A stretch of 46,936 nt of DNA from an uncultured Prevotellaceae bacterium (GCA_900322135.1 ONYP01000039.1:1-46936); one strand, 5' to 3'; numbered from the stretch's first letter, positions 8,056-17,323 are shown. The notes: generated by a model not told the origin, from the letters alone. Program-made: numbers and translations.

Positions 8056-8322
8056 ATGAAGAAGTTAGTTTTGGCTCTTGCCGTTATCGCTAGCATTAGC
8101 ATGATTTCATGCACCAACAACACTGAGAACACCGAGGCTACCACCGAGGAGCAGCCCGCAACCGAGCAGGTTGAGGCTCAGGCCGACACCACCAAGGCTG
8201 AGGCTACCGAGCAGGCTCCCGCCGAGGTAAAGGAAGGTGAGCAGGCTCCCGCCGCTGACCCTGCCGCTACCGAGCAGGCTCCCGCCGAGGACAAGAAGGC
8301 TGAGGAGAAGCCCGCTGCTTAA
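8056..8322 (+). CDS. Small Ala/Glu/Pro/Thr-rich lipoprotein
   Basis: The 88-residue product has a lipoprotein signal peptide with lipobox SMISC, so lipidation is expected at Cys19. The mature part is entirely low complexity, with repeated EQAPAE and TEEQPATEQ units and a high negative charge, and is predicted to be disordered. It could be an envelope spacer or an abundant surface lipoprotein; no fold or activity can be assigned. It has its own promoter, A-rich upstream region and terminator, and translationally favourable codons (GAG, GCT, CCC), which suggest high expression. Its tail resembles the C-terminal extension of the SecG encoded at 34.6-35.0 kb in composition. Confidence 0.85.
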   Translation: MKKLVLALAVIASISMISCTNNTENTEATTEEQPATEQVEAQADTTKAEATEQAPAEVKEGEQAPAADPAATEQAPAEDKKAEEKPAA

Positions 8323-8348
8323 TTGCAAGAGATCTTACAAACCGTTTG

Positions 8349-8389
8349 AAGCTGTTCGCCCGCAAGGGTTGAGCAGCTTTCTTTTTTTT
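8349..8389 (+). terminator. Terminator of the small lipoprotein gene
   Basis: AAGCTG (8349-8354) pairs with CAGCTT (8374-8379), with an inner CCC/GGG stem, followed by an eight-T run. Confidence 0.8.
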
Positions 8390-8493
8390 CCCTAACCGGG
8401 CCAAATAATAATGCAATGATAAAGCAATTGGTCCATTGGTGAAATTAACCGCCCCATGGGCGGGAAATTGAACAAAGTATAATTTTAAAAATA

Positions 8494-8523
8494 ATGCCGG
8501 CAGGCCATGGGACCTGTCGGCAT
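8494..8523 (-). terminator. Terminator of nagB
   Basis: ATGCCGGCAGG (8494-8504) pairs with CCTGTCGGCAT (8513-8523) with one G-U pair. On the minus strand it is followed by ATTATTTTAAAATT, and it lies just downstream of the nagB stop. Confidence 0.7.
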
Positions 8524-8549
8524 CGTTATATGCTAACCCGCTATGGCGT

Positions 8550-9359
8550 TTACAGCAGGGTGTCGGGGTCGAGGTTATGGGCCTCAATGTCCTTGAAGTA
8601 GCGGTAGGTGCTCACCTTGAGTTCATCGACGGCCATCTCATCGGCGATGATGACGGCATGGGGATGCATCTGCAGGGCGCTCAGGGTGCACATGTGCGAC
8701 ACGCCGCCCTCAACAGCCTGCTGCAGGGCGCGGGCCTTGCCGTGGCCGTTGACGATAATCATCACCTCGCGGGCATCCATCACGGTGCCGACGCCCACGG
8801 TGAGAGCAGTCTTGGGCACCTTGTTCAGGTCGCCGTCAAAGAAGCGGCTATTGGCGATGATGGTGTCCTGGGTGAGCGTCTTCTGGCGGGTGCGCGACGA
8901 GAGTGAGGAACCCGGCTCGTTGAAGGCGATGTGGCCGTCGGGGCCAACGCCGCCCATGAACAGGTCGATGCCACCGGCAGCCTGGATGCGGGCCTCATAG
9001 TCGGCACATTCCTTGACCAGGTCCTCGGCGTTGCCATTCAGGATATTCACATTCTCGGGCTTGATATCGATGTGGGAGAAGAAGTTGTTCCACATAAACG
9101 AGTGGTAACTCTCGGGGTGTTCCTCGGGCAGGTTGCAGTATTCATCCATGTTGAATGTGATGACATTCTGGAACGATACTTTACCGGCCTTGTTCATCTC
9201 GATAAGTTCACGGTACATGCCCAGGGGCGAACTGCCCGTGGGGCATCCCAGTTTGAAGGGTTTTTCGGCCGTGGGGCAGGCATCATTGATGCGCTTGGCC
9301 ACAAAGCGGGCCGCCCACTTCGACACATTCTCATAATCCGGTTCAATAATCAGTCTCAT
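8550..9359 (-). CDS. nagB: Glucosamine-6-phosphate deaminase
   Basis: The 269-residue protein has the length and residue numbering of E. coli NagB. It converts glucosamine 6-phosphate to fructose 6-phosphate and ammonia in the cytoplasm, linking amino-sugar catabolism to glycolysis. The family's catalytic residues are present at the canonical numbers: Asp72 (FNMDEY), Asp141 and His143 (GPDGHIAF) and Glu148 (NEPGSS). A phosphate-binding GCPTGSSP loop lies near residue 38. It is a single-gene unit divergent from surE. Substrate amino sugars from host mucin or peptidoglycan recycling are an inference from lifestyle. Confidence 0.97.
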   Translation of the reverse strand: MRLIIEPDYENVSKWAARFVAKRINDACPTAEKPFKLGCPTGSSPLGMYRELIEMNKAGKVSFQNVITFNMDEYCNLPEEHPESYHSFMWNNFFSHIDIKPENVNILNGNAEDLVKECADYEARIQAAGGIDLFMGGVGPDGHIAFNEPGSSLSSRTRQKTLTQDTIIANSRFFDGDLNKVPKTALTVGVGTVMDAREVMIIVNGHGKARALQQAVEGGVSHMCTLSALQMHPHAVIIADEMAVDELKVSTYRYFKDIEAHNLDPDTLL

Positions 9360-9393
9360 AATTCAATTATTAATTTGATGTATTTTGACATGG

Positions 9394-9401
9394 CAAAGTT
9401 A
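9394..9401 (-). promoter_or_regulatory. -7 box of nagB
   Basis: On the minus strand this reads TAACTTTG, about 35 bases upstream of the nagB ATG. It lies back to back with the surE promoter. Confidence 0.65.
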
Positions 9402-9433
9402 ACCTATTTCTGCGAAATCTCCATAAAAAAGTG

Positions 9434-9441
9434 TAACTTTG
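9434..9441 (+). promoter_or_regulatory. -7 box of the surE-gltX unit
   Basis: TAACTTTG is followed by CGGCC. The start site is expected near 9445, 23 bases before the surE ATG. The two divergent boxes share the same eight bases and lie 32 bases apart. Confidence 0.65.
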
Positions 9442-9467
9442 CGGCCAAAATAACGCGTACCTGTCAA

Positions 9468-10241
9468 ATGGACAAGAACAGACCTCTCATCCTCATCAGC
9501 AACGATGACGGTTACAACTACAACGGCATCCAGTCGCTCATCAAGGTGGCACGCACGCTGGGCGATGTGTTTGTCGTTGCCCCTGCCGTGCACCAGAGCG
9601 GCAAGGCCAGCGCCATCACATTTGTCAATCCCGTGCGCACGACGCGCATAGCCCAGGAGCCGGGTTTTACCGCTTACCTGGCCACCGGGACGCCCGCCGA
9701 CTGCGTGAAACTCGCGCTGAGCCAACTCATGGCCGACAACATGCCTGACCTGGTGCTCGCCGGCATCAACCACGGGCTCAACAGCGGCCTGAACACGCTG
9801 TACAGCGGCACGATGGCGTGCGTCTTTGAGGGCATCCTGCACGGGGTGCCGTCGGTAGCGTTCTCCTATGGCGACTACAGCGCCGATGCCGACACCAGCG
9901 TGTGCGAGCCCATCGTCAAGCATGTGACCGAGCGGGTGCTCAAGGGCGGCCTGCCCAAGGATGTGTGCCTCAATGTGAACATCCCCAAGATGGACGGTCC
10001 CTTCAACGGCATGAAGGTGACCACCGGCGACATGGGCCGCTGGATCAACGAGTGGGAACACCGCGTCGACCCCACGGGCCGCGACTACTACTGGCTCACC
10101 GGCGAGTTTGAGATTGCCGACAAGGATGAGGGCATCACCGACTACTACTGGCTGCATCGCGGCTATGTGACGGTCACGCCCACCCATGTCGACCAGACCG
10201 ACTTCGCATCGATGCGCCAAATCGCCGACCTGCTGCTGTGA
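9468..10241 (+). CDS. surE: 5'/3'-nucleotidase SurE
   Basis: The start at 9468 gives a 257-residue protein and follows the TAACTTTG box; the frame is open further upstream, but that part lies antisense to nagB. SurE is a metal-dependent phosphatase acting on nucleoside monophosphates. Metal ligands are visible: Asp13 and Asp14 in SNDDGY, Ser44 in HQSGKAS and Asn101 in AGINHG. It opens a plus-strand unit with gltX 67 bases downstream. Cytoplasmic. Confidence 0.95.
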   Translation: MDKNRPLILISNDDGYNYNGIQSLIKVARTLGDVFVVAPAVHQSGKASAITFVNPVRTTRIAQEPGFTAYLATGTPADCVKLALSQLMADNMPDLVLAGINHGLNSGLNTLYSGTMACVFEGILHGVPSVAFSYGDYSADADTSVCEPIVKHVTERVLKGGLPKDVCLNVNIPKMDGPFNGMKVTTGDMGRWINEWEHRVDPTGRDYYWLTGEFEIADKDEGITDYYWLHRGYVTVTPTHVDQTDFASMRQIADLLL

Positions 10242-10308
10242 CCCTCACGCCGCATCAACTGACAGCTAAAACGAACTGAACATTAACCACATACAAGACA
10301 TCAATCAC

Positions 10309-11847
10309 ATGGAAAGAAGAGTAAGAGTGCGCTTTGCGCCATCACCCACCGGACCGCTGCACATCGGCGGCGTGCGCACCGCGCTGTATAACTACCTGTT
10401 TGCCCGCCAGCACGGCGGCGACATGATCCTGCGCATCGAGGACACCGACAGCACACGCTTCGTGCCCGGCGCCGAGGAGTATATCAACGAGGCCCTGCAC
10501 TGGCTGGGCATCGGCATCGACGAGGGCGTGCGCGAGGGCGGCAACTATGGCCCCTACAAGCAGAGCGAGCGCCGTGACCTGTACCGCAAGTACACCCAGC
10601 AACTCATCGACGCCGGCAAGGCCTACTATGCCTTTGACACCCCCGAGGAGCTCGAGGCCAAGCGTCAGGAAATCAAGAATTTCCAGTATGACGCACGCAC
10701 ACGCGGCATGATGCGCAATTCGCTGTCGCTGCCGCCCGAGGAGGTCAAGGCCCTCATGGACCAGGGCGCCAAATGGGTGGTGCGCTTCCGCATCGACCCC
10801 GACCAGGATGTCGTGGTTCACGACCTGCTGCGCGGCGATGTGACCATCAACTCGTCCATCCTCGACGACAAGGTCCTCTACAAGAGCGCCGATGACCTGC
10901 CCACCTACCACCTGGCCAACATCGTCGACGACCACCTGATGGAGGTGTCACATGTCATCCGCGGCGAGGAGTGGCTTCCCAGTGCTCCGCTGCATGTGCT
11001 GTTGTACCAAGCCTTCGGCTGGGAGGACACCATGCCCGCATTTGTACACCTGCCGCTGCTGCTCAAGCCCGACGGCAAGGGCAAGCTGAGCAAGCGTGAC
11101 GGCGACCGCCTGGGCTTCCCCGTCTTCCCGCTGGACTGGAACGACCCCAAGAGCGGAGAACGCTCCAGCGGATACCGCGAGGCCGGCTACCTGCCTGAGG
11201 CCGTGGTCAACTTCTTGGCCCTGCTAGGCTGGAACCCCGGCGACGACCGCGAGATTTTCTCGATGGACGACCTCATCAAGGAATTCTCTATCGACCACTG
11301 CTCACGCAAGGGTGCCAAGTTTGACTTCGAGAAGGGCAAGTGGTTCAACCACGAGTACATCATGAAGATGGACGACAAGGAGTTGGCCCAGCTGTTCAAA
11401 CCCGTGCTCGAGCAGCACGGCGTGAATGCCGCCGACTACAGCGACCAATACATTACCCAGGTGGTGGCACTGGTCAAGAGCCGCGCCAACTTCGTGGGCG
11501 ACCTGTGGGACCAGGCAAGCTTCTTCTTCACCCGTCCCGCCGGCTACAGCGAGAAGGACATCCGCAAGCGCTGGAAACCCGAGACGCCTGAACTCATGCG
11601 CCAACTCATCGCCCTGCTCCAGACCGCCGACTTCCAGGAGAGCGAGGCCTGTGAAGCCCTTGTCATGGACTGGATTGACAAGAATGGCCTGCACAAGGGC
11701 AATGTGATGAACGCCTTCCGCCTGACCGTGGTAGGCGAATGCCGTGGCCCGCACATGTTTGACATCATCAAGCTGTTAGGCAGCGAGGAAACCCTTGCCC
11801 GCATCAACGCCGGCATCCAGAACATCCAATTGCCCGCCGATGCTTAA
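10309..11847 (+). CDS. gltX: Glutamyl-tRNA synthetase
   Basis: The 512-residue class I aminoacyl-tRNA synthetase charges tRNA-Glu. The ATP-binding HIGG signature is at residues 18-21 (PTGPLHIGG) and the second signature, GKLSKRDG, near residue 260. Length matches the Bacteroidota enzyme. The C-terminal anticodon-binding region is complete. No separate promoter is seen between surE and this gene. The 3' end overlaps the next gene by eight bases, which implies co-translation. Confidence 0.97.
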   Translation: MERRVRVRFAPSPTGPLHIGGVRTALYNYLFARQHGGDMILRIEDTDSTRFVPGAEEYINEALHWLGIGIDEGVREGGNYGPYKQSERRDLYRKYTQQLIDAGKAYYAFDTPEELEAKRQEIKNFQYDARTRGMMRNSLSLPPEEVKALMDQGAKWVVRFRIDPDQDVVVHDLLRGDVTINSSILDDKVLYKSADDLPTYHLANIVDDHLMEVSHVIRGEEWLPSAPLHVLLYQAFGWEDTMPAFVHLPLLLKPDGKGKLSKRDGDRLGFPVFPLDWNDPKSGERSSGYREAGYLPEAVVNFLALLGWNPGDDREIFSMDDLIKEFSIDHCSRKGAKFDFEKGKWFNHEYIMKMDDKELAQLFKPVLEQHGVNAADYSDQYITQVVALVKSRANFVGDLWDQASFFFTRPAGYSEKDIRKRWKPETPELMRQLIALLQTADFQESEACEALVMDWIDKNGLHKGNVMNAFRLTVVGECRGPHMFDIIKLLGSEETLARINAGIQNIQLPADA

Positions 11848-12892
11848 ACGGCTGACGGCCATATTGCTCTCCATTGTCGCCATGTCGCCCCTTGCCGCGC
11901 AAGAGGTGGCGTGGAGCATCGATGCGACCGTACTGCTCAACAATCGCGAGGGCGGTGACGAATACACGCCCGACCAGACCTTCATGTTCACCCGCCTCGC
12001 CCCCGAAGTGGGAGTGTCGCTCAACGACGATGCCCACCTGCTCAAGGGAGGTGTCGCCTGGTATCAGCCCATGATCGACGACATGAGTGGCTACAAGGTG
12101 CTGCCCACGCTCTATTACCGCTACAACCGCAACGACGGCTGGCATGTGACGACCGGCATGTTCCCGCGCTCGCTCATGGTGCATCGCGCACCGCGCTACA
12201 TGTGGAGCGACTCGCTGGATTATTGCCAGCCCAACATTCGCGGTGTCATGACACAGGTCATCAAGCCCGCCGGCTATGCCGAACTGGCCGTGGACTGGCG
12301 CCAGATGCAGACCGACAGCCGACGCGAGGCCTTTGCCGTCATGCTCAATACCGACTGGCGCGTGGCAGGCCCCCTCAGGCTGGAAGGGCACTTGCAATAC
12401 AGCCACCTGGCCAAATCGCGCATCAACAAGGAGGACCAGCATGTCAACGACGACCTGCTCATCAACCCGATGCTGGCACTCGACCTGTCGCAACGCACCG
12501 CGCTCGACTCGCTGCGTCTGGCCGCCGGAGCGCTCATCACCATGGAACGCGACCGCGGCGACATGAAGTGGCTGAACCATGCCGGGATGGTCGCTACAGC
12601 AACAGCCCAGTGGCGCTGGTTGCAACTCGACGAGACCTTCTACACCGGCAAGGACCTGATACCCTTGTACCCGCGATACGGCAGTCTGCTCAACCTGGGC
12701 GACCCGTACTACCACAACAAGCTGTACAGCCGTACCGACCTCATCGGCCACATCGTGAACAACCGCTATGTGGACATGACCGCTTCGCTGGTCTTCCATG
12801 CCACCGACAAGGCAACCGGAATCTGGCAGCAGATTACCTGCCGCGTCTATCTTGACAACCGCCTGTGGAAAGCGGCAAAAAACAAACATTAA
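11840..12892 (+). CDS. Predicted outer-membrane beta-barrel protein of unknown function
   Basis: The start at 11840 overlaps the gltX stop and gives a signal peptide [20 protein letters not shown] followed by QEVAW. The 350-residue mature part is rich in alternating polar/aromatic strands ([30 protein letters not shown]) and short turns, as in outer-membrane barrels. [13 protein letters not shown] strand and a basic tail ([10 protein letters not shown]) end it. I do not recognise a substrate or enzyme motif. Its place between gltX and waaA, with short spacings, recalls the order in other Bacteroidales and points to an envelope role. Confidence 0.75.
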   Translation: MLKRLTAILLSIVAMSPLAAQEVAWSIDATVLLNNREGGDEYTPDQTFMFTRLAPEVGVSLNDDAHLLKGGVAWYQPMIDDMSGYKVLPTLYYRYNRNDGWHVTTGMFPRSLMVHRAPRYMWSDSLDYCQPNIRGVMTQVIKPAGYAELAVDWRQMQTDSRREAFAVMLNTDWRVAGPLRLEGHLQYSHLAKSRINKEDQHVNDDLLINPMLALDLSQRTALDSLRLAAGALITMERDRGDMKWLNHAGMVATATAQWRWLQLDETFYTGKDLIPLYPRYGSLLNLGDPYYHNKLYSRTDLIGHIVNNRYVDMTASLVFHATDKATGIWQQITCRVYLDNRLWKAAKNKH

Positions 12893-12916
12893 CCCATTAT
12901 ATCCCGAGACTCGCCC

Positions 12917-14173
12917 ATGGACCCACTCTACAACCTGGGAATCACTACCTACCGCAACGCCGTCCGCCTGGCGGCGACACGCAACCGCAAAGCCAAACTG
13001 CTCCTGCGCGGCCAGCGCCGATGTTTCCGCACACTGCAGCGCAAACTCGACCCTGCAGGCGGCTACATCTGGGTCCATGCCTCGTCATTGGGCGAGTTTG
13101 AGCAGGGACGCCCCCTCATCGAGAAAATCAAGCGCGAGCAGCCCGATGCCCGCATCCTGCTCACCTTTTTCTCCCCCTCGGGCTACGAGGTGCGCAAAAA
13201 CTTCAGCAAGGTCGACACCGTGGTCTATCTCCCCTTTGACCTGCCCGGCAATGTAAAGCGTTTCCTGGACCTGGTCAAGCCCTCCGTCGCGATTTTTGTC
13301 AAGTATGAATTCTGGGGCAACTACCTGAGCGCCCTCAGGCGCCGAGGCATCCCCACCTACATCATCTCGGCCATCTTCCGCCCGAGCCAGATTTTCTTCA
13401 AGCCTTGGGGCGGCTTGTTCCGCAAGATGCTCAAGTGCTTCGATACCCTGTTCGTGCAGAACGAGAAATCACATGAACTGCTTGCCGGCATCGGCATCGA
13501 CAATGTCATCGTGGCAGGCGACACCCGCTTTGACCGCGTGGCCGATGTGCGCGCTGCGGCAAGGGAATTCCCACTGGTAGCGAAGTTTGTCGAGAAATCC
13601 AAGTTCACCCTGGTCATGGGTAGCTCGTGGCCTCCCGACGAGGACATTGTCATCCCCTACTTCAACGCCCACCGCGAGATGAAACTCATCATCGCCCCGC
13701 ACGAGTTTGACCGCCACCGCCTGCATGTGCTCATGTCCAAGCTAGCCCGCTCCACCCGCTTCTACAGCGAGGCCACGCCGCAGAATATCGAGAGCGCCGA
13801 CTGCCTGATTATCGACAGTTTCGGCCTGCTCTCCTCGCTCTACCGCTACGGCCAGGCAGCCTATGTGGGCGGCGGATTCGGCGCAGGCATCCACAACATC
13901 AACGAGGCCGCCGTCTATGGCATCCCCGTCATCTTCGGGCCCAAGTACCACAAGTTCCAGGAGGCCAACGACCTTATCGAACTCGACGGTGCCATGAGCA
14001 TCCACGATGCCGACACCTTCTCGGCAGCGATGGACCCCCTGCTCGAGAATGAGCCCCTGCGTCTCAAGTGCGGCAACGCCGCCGGCGAGTACATCCAGTC
14101 CCACCTGGGTGGCACACAGCTCATCTATGACCACATCTTCAAGAAAGGTCCGTCCATTCAAGACCCATCCTGA
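12917..14173 (+). CDS. waaA: 3-deoxy-D-manno-octulosonic acid (Kdo) transferase
   Basis: The 418-residue GT-B glycosyltransferase adds Kdo from CMP-Kdo to lipid A precursor at the inner face of the cytoplasmic membrane, the first step of LPS core assembly. The N-terminal domain has HASSLGEFEQG, whose Glu60 corresponds to the catalytic base of the family, and FVKYEFWGNYL. The C-terminal domain has YVGGGFGAGIHNINEAAVYG and GPKYHKFQEAND, the CMP-sugar binding region. The hydrophobic N-terminal anchor of E. coli WaaA is weak here. It lies 24 bases after the preceding gene. Confidence 0.95.
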   Translation: MDPLYNLGITTYRNAVRLAATRNRKAKLLLRGQRRCFRTLQRKLDPAGGYIWVHASSLGEFEQGRPLIEKIKREQPDARILLTFFSPSGYEVRKNFSKVDTVVYLPFDLPGNVKRFLDLVKPSVAIFVKYEFWGNYLSALRRRGIPTYIISAIFRPSQIFFKPWGGLFRKMLKCFDTLFVQNEKSHELLAGIGIDNVIVAGDTRFDRVADVRAAAREFPLVAKFVEKSKFTLVMGSSWPPDEDIVIPYFNAHREMKLIIAPHEFDRHRLHVLMSKLARSTRFYSEATPQNIESADCLIIDSFGLLSSLYRYGQAAYVGGGFGAGIHNINEAAVYGIPVIFGPKYHKFQEANDLIELDGAMSIHDADTFSAAMDPLLENEPLRLKCGNAAGEYIQSHLGGTQLIYDHIFKKGPSIQDPS

Positions 14174-14300
14174 GGAGTCTGCCCACAGTGCACTGCACGG
14201 CCTTGAAGTCCTAAAAAGCTTTATTGGCCTTTATGGCCATAACAGACACCTTAATCTTAAAAAAAAACGGAAAATCGTTGATTATTAACGGAATTTGATA

Positions 14301-14308
14301 TACCTTTG
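14301..14308 (+). promoter_or_regulatory. -7 box of the yceD-rpmF-fabH unit
   Basis: TACCTTTG predicts a start site near 14312. Only ATG codons at 14335 and 14370 can therefore begin the downstream gene. Confidence 0.7.
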
Positions 14309-14329
14309 TGGCGCTTTAACGAAAAAATC

Positions 14330-14399
14330 AGGAGATGGTAGATGCTTTGAAATTGAAAATCAAGAGGAGATGGTAGATGCTTTGAAATTGAAAATCAAG
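14330..14399 (+). repeat. Perfect 35-bp tandem duplication covering the yceD start codon
   Basis: The 35 bases 14330-14364 are repeated exactly at 14365-14399. Each copy includes AGGAGATGGTAGATGC. Because 35 is not a multiple of three, the ATG in the first copy (14335) opens a 13-codon frame that stops at 14374-14376, overlapping the real start at 14370. Confidence 0.9.
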
Positions 14400-14912
14400 T
14401 CGTTACCATTTGGCACTCATGCGGTTGAATGTCATGTGGACGAGTCATTTTTCAATATCGACGAGCAAACCGAGGTGCGCCGAGCCGATGTCGATGTCAC
14501 GCTTGAAGTGACCCGCAAGAGCGAGAACACCTACCGCCTGGAGATCTCGTGCCACGGCACAGTCACCACAAGCTGTGACCGCTGTCTCGACGATCTGGAT
14601 TTGCCGGTGGAGACGGACTACTGCCTGACCGTGGAGCAGATGGGCACCGAGCTTGACGACAGCAACGACGAGCTCCTGATAGTGCCATCGGACTGGCGAG
14701 AGCTGGATGCCGCACCCCTGGTGCGCGACACCGTGCTGCTGGCCCTGCCGATGACGCATTGTCATGAGAGCGAACAGGACTGCAACGCCGACATGCTGGC
14801 CGCCCTTGACCGACACCGCGCCGAGGCCGTCCCCGACGACGATGACAACGAGAGTGAAACAACCGGCACCGACCCCAGGTGGGAGGCGCTTAAAAAACTG
14901 AAAGAACAATAA
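14370..14912 (+). CDS. YceD/DUF177 family protein
   Basis: The start at 14370 lies in the second copy of the tandem duplication and gives 180 residues beginning MVDALKLKIKSLPFG. The family motif TSCDRCLDDLDLPVE is present, with two cysteines. An acidic tail and the C-terminal DPRWEALKKLKEQ match DUF177 proteins. The family is almost always encoded just before rpmF, as here (21 bases), and is implicated in 23S rRNA or large-subunit maturation; that role is family knowledge, not visible in the sequence. An in-frame extension upstream would begin before the promoter. Confidence 0.92.
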   Translation: MVDALKLKIKSLPFGTHAVECHVDESFFNIDEQTEVRRADVDVTLEVTRKSENTYRLEISCHGTVTTSCDRCLDDLDLPVETDYCLTVEQMGTELDDSNDELLIVPSDWRELDAAPLVRDTVLLALPMTHCHESEQDCNADMLAALDRHRAEAVPDDDDNESETTGTDPRWEALKKLKEQ

Positions 14913-14933
14913 TTTTTAAATAACAACAAGAAA

Positions 14934-15116
14934 ATGGCACATCCTAAAAGAAGACAGTCTAAGACTCGTACCGCTAAGCGCCGCACCCACGATGTGGCTG
15001 TGGCTCCGACGATTGCCCAGTGCTCCAACTGTGGTGCATGGCATGTTTATCACACCGTATGCCCCGAGTGCGGTTACTACCGCGGCAAGAATGTGATGGG
15101 CAAGGAGGAAGCATAA
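14934..15116 (+). CDS. rpmF: 50S ribosomal protein L32
   Basis: The 60-residue basic protein begins MAHPKRRQSKTRTAKRRTH. It carries a zinc-ribbon with CSNCGAWH and CPECGYY, four cysteines, so this is the zinc-binding form. It is a structural component of the large ribosomal subunit. It lies between yceD and fabH, the standard bacterial order. Confidence 0.98.
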   Translation: MAHPKRRQSKTRTAKRRTHDVAVAPTIAQCSNCGAWHVYHTVCPECGYYRGKNVMGKEEA

Positions 15117-15131
15117 ATCGGCGGCAACAGC

Positions 15132-15229
15132 AGCCGGCGTGAGCCGGCTACAACTTGCCACGATGAACGCTAACGATATATCCTGAATGGGTTGGACCCG
15201 CCATTGGTGTTCATTCTCATTTAGGATAT
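15132..15229 (+). promoter_or_regulatory. Two hairpins between rpmF and fabH
   Basis: AGCCGGC (15132-15138) and GCCGGCT (15143-15149) form a perfect stem closed by GTGA, a GNRA-type tetraloop. ATATCCTGAATG (15178-15189) pairs with CATTTAGGATAT (15218-15229) over 12 bases with one G-U. Neither is followed by a T-run, so processing or attenuation is more likely than plain termination. Confidence 0.55.
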
Positions 15230-15277
15230 TGAATTAAAACAAACACCTCAAGATAACACATATTTGCTTTCACGCTT

Positions 15278-16261
15278 ATGCTGAACGCTAAGATCACGGG
15301 CATTGCATCCTATCTGCCCGATGACATACTGGATAACGAGATGCTCTCACAGATGGTTGACACCAACGACGAGTGGATTACCACGCGCGTCGGTGTTAAG
15401 GAGCGTCGTATTCTCAAGAAGCCCGTCGGCTCGTCCTACATGGGAATCCAGGCAGTAAACAAGCTGCTCGAGGAGACCGGCACCAACCGTGATGATATCG
15501 ACCTGCTCATCTGCCCGACATCCAACCCCGACCATCGTTTCCCATCCACGGCATCTATCATTGCCCATGGTGTGGGTATCGAGAAGAAGTGCTATGCCTA
15601 CGACATCCAGGCTGCTTGTGCAGGTTTTCTGGTAGGCCTCTATGAAGCCACCGCATTTATCCGCGCCGGCATCTACAAGAAGGTCATCGTCGTTTCGGCC
15701 GAGAAGATGTCGAGCATGGTGGACTATAATGACCGCGCCACCTGCCCGCTGTTTGGCGACGCAGCAGCATGCATGCTGCTCGAGCCTACCGAGGAGCCCA
15801 TCGGAGTGATGGACGGCATCTTCCATGTGGATGGTTCAGGACTGGAGCACCTGGTCTACAAGGCCGGTGGCTCGGCTCTGCGCACCAGCCACGAGACCGT
15901 AGACGCCAACTACCACTGCGTTTATCAGGAGGGCCGTGCCGTCTACCGTCATGCCGTCGTCGACATGCTCACCTCGAGCAGGGACATCATGGAGCGCAAC
16001 AACCTGACCATCGACGATATTCAGTGGTTCGTACCCCATCAGGCCAACCTGCGCATCATCGAGGCCGTGGGCGAACGGTTGAAATGCCCCGAGGAGAAGG
16101 TTCTGGTCAACATCCAGCATCGCGGCAACACCAGTGCTGCCAGCATCCCCTTGTGCCTCGACGAGAACAAGCACCTCCTCAAGAAGGGCGACAAGATGGT
16201 CCTCACCGCATTCGGTGCAGGATTCACCTGGGGAGCCCTCTATCTCATCTGGTCACTATAA
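15278..16261 (+). CDS. fabH: 3-oxoacyl-ACP synthase III
   Basis: The 327-residue thiolase-fold enzyme condenses acyl-CoA with malonyl-ACP to start fatty-acid synthesis. The catalytic triad is visible: Cys114 in IQAACAGFL, His254 in FVPHQANLRI and Asn284 in HRGNTSAAS. The C-terminal GFGAGFTWGALYL-like glycine-rich end is intact. It lies in the yceD-rpmF-fabH cluster, a classic growth-linked arrangement. Two structured elements precede it and a long hairpin follows, which may set its expression apart from its neighbours. Confidence 0.97.
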   Translation: MLNAKITGIASYLPDDILDNEMLSQMVDTNDEWITTRVGVKERRILKKPVGSSYMGIQAVNKLLEETGTNRDDIDLLICPTSNPDHRFPSTASIIAHGVGIEKKCYAYDIQAACAGFLVGLYEATAFIRAGIYKKVIVVSAEKMSSMVDYNDRATCPLFGDAAACMLLEPTEEPIGVMDGIFHVDGSGLEHLVYKAGGSALRTSHETVDANYHCVYQEGRAVYRHAVVDMLTSSRDIMERNNLTIDDIQWFVPHQANLRIIEAVGERLKCPEEKVLVNIQHRGNTSAASIPLCLDENKHLLKKGDKMVLTAFGAGFTWGALYLIWSL

Positions 16262-16281
16262 AGTGCCCGGACACATCACCT

Positions 16282-16329
16282 GAAGCATCACTACTCCCAA
16301 TGGAAACACCACGCGAGTAGCGATGCTTC
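16282..16329 (+). terminator. Long hairpin between fabH and era
   Basis: GAAGCATCACTACTC (16282-16296) pairs with GAGTAGCGATGCTTC (16315-16329) with one mismatch, then TTGAAT. No long T-run follows, so it may be partial. Confidence 0.55.
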
Positions 16330-16371
16330 TTGAATAAAACAACTAACGACTATCAAACAAGCACCGAGAAC

Positions 16372-17253
16372 ATGCACCGAGCAGGATTTGTCAACATCGT
16401 GGGCAACCCCAATGTGGGAAAATCGACACTGAGCAACCGCCTGGTGGGCGAACGCCTGTCCATCATCACTAGCAAAGCCCAGACCACGCGCCACCGCATC
16501 ATGGGCATCGTCAACGGCGACGACTATCAGATTGTGTTCAGCGACACGCCCGGCGTGCTCAAGCCCAAGTTCCGCCTGCAGCAGAGCATGCTCGAGTACT
16601 CGACAGGAGCACTGGTCGATGCTGATGTGCTGCTCTATGTCACCGATGTCATCGAGTCGCCCACCAAGAACCAGGACTTCCTCGACCGCGTGGCGCGCGA
16701 GAAAGTCCCCATCCTGTTGGTCATCAACAAGATTGACCTCTTGAAGGGCAACGACGAACTCATCAACATCATCGACCAGTGGAAGCAACTGCTGCCTAAC
16801 GCCGAGGTCTTCCCCACCAGCGCGCTGGAGAACTTCAATGTGGACAACATCATGAAGCGCATCGTGGAACTCCTGCCCGAGAGCCCCCCTTACTTCGGCA
16901 AGGACGCGCTGACCGACCGCAGCAGCCGCTTCTTTGTCACCGAGATCGTGAGGGAAAAAATCCTCATGACCTATGACAAGGAAGTCCCCTATGCCACTCA
17001 GGTCATCGTCGAGAAATTTGACGAGAGCGACACCGCCATACACATCATGGCAGTCATCTATGTCGAGCGCGATACCCAGAAGGGCATCATCATCGGGCAC
17101 CAGGGCAAGATGCTCAAGCGAGTGGGCACCCTGGCACGCAAGGACATCGAGACCTTCTTTGAGAAGAAAGTCTATCTCGAACTCTATGTCAAGGTAGAGA
17201 AGGACTGGCGCAACCAGGAGAACAAACTGCGCGCCTTTGGATACATCGAGTAA
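16372..17253 (+). CDS. era: GTPase Era
   Basis: The start at 16372 gives 293 residues beginning MHRAGFVNIVGNPNVGKST, with the G1 loop at residues 11-19. An in-frame TTG at 16330 would add 14 residues not typical of Era. DTPG (G3) and NKIDLL (G4) follow, and the C-terminal KH domain carries GIIIGHQGKMLKRVG. Era binds the 3' end of 16S rRNA and helps assemble the 30S subunit. It precedes the related GTPase gene der by 70 bases. Confidence 0.95.
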   Translation: MHRAGFVNIVGNPNVGKSTLSNRLVGERLSIITSKAQTTRHRIMGIVNGDDYQIVFSDTPGVLKPKFRLQQSMLEYSTGALVDADVLLYVTDVIESPTKNQDFLDRVAREKVPILLVINKIDLLKGNDELINIIDQWKQLLPNAEVFPTSALENFNVDNIMKRIVELLPESPPYFGKDALTDRSSRFFVTEIVREKILMTYDKEVPYATQVIVEKFDESDTAIHIMAVIYVERDTQKGIIIGHQGKMLKRVGTLARKDIETFFEKKVYLELYVKVEKDWRNQENKLRAFGYIE

Positions 17254-17261
17254 TCATCTGA

Positions 17262-17310
17262 CAACTAGAAACTAAGGACTAAGAACTAGGGACTAGGGAC
17301 TAGAAACCAA
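17262..17310 (+). repeat. Degenerate ACTAGGGACTAG-type intergenic repeat
   Basis: The gap before der is a run of related 7-8-base units (ACTAGAA, ACTAAGG, ACTAGGG). ACTAGGGACTAGAAAC (17292-17307) recurs exactly at 30309-30324, and ACTAAGGACTAA (17271-17282) recurs on the minus strand at 28303-28314. Confidence 0.6.
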
Positions 17311-17323
17311 ACTAAACTGAAAT

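Noticed and set aside
8931-9467. Upstream in-frame extension of surE
   Set aside because: It lies antisense to nagB and before the surE promoter, and it has no SurE-like sequence.
14295-14369. 25-codon extension of yceD
   Set aside because: It begins before the TACCTTTG box and reads the first copy of the duplication in a wrong frame.
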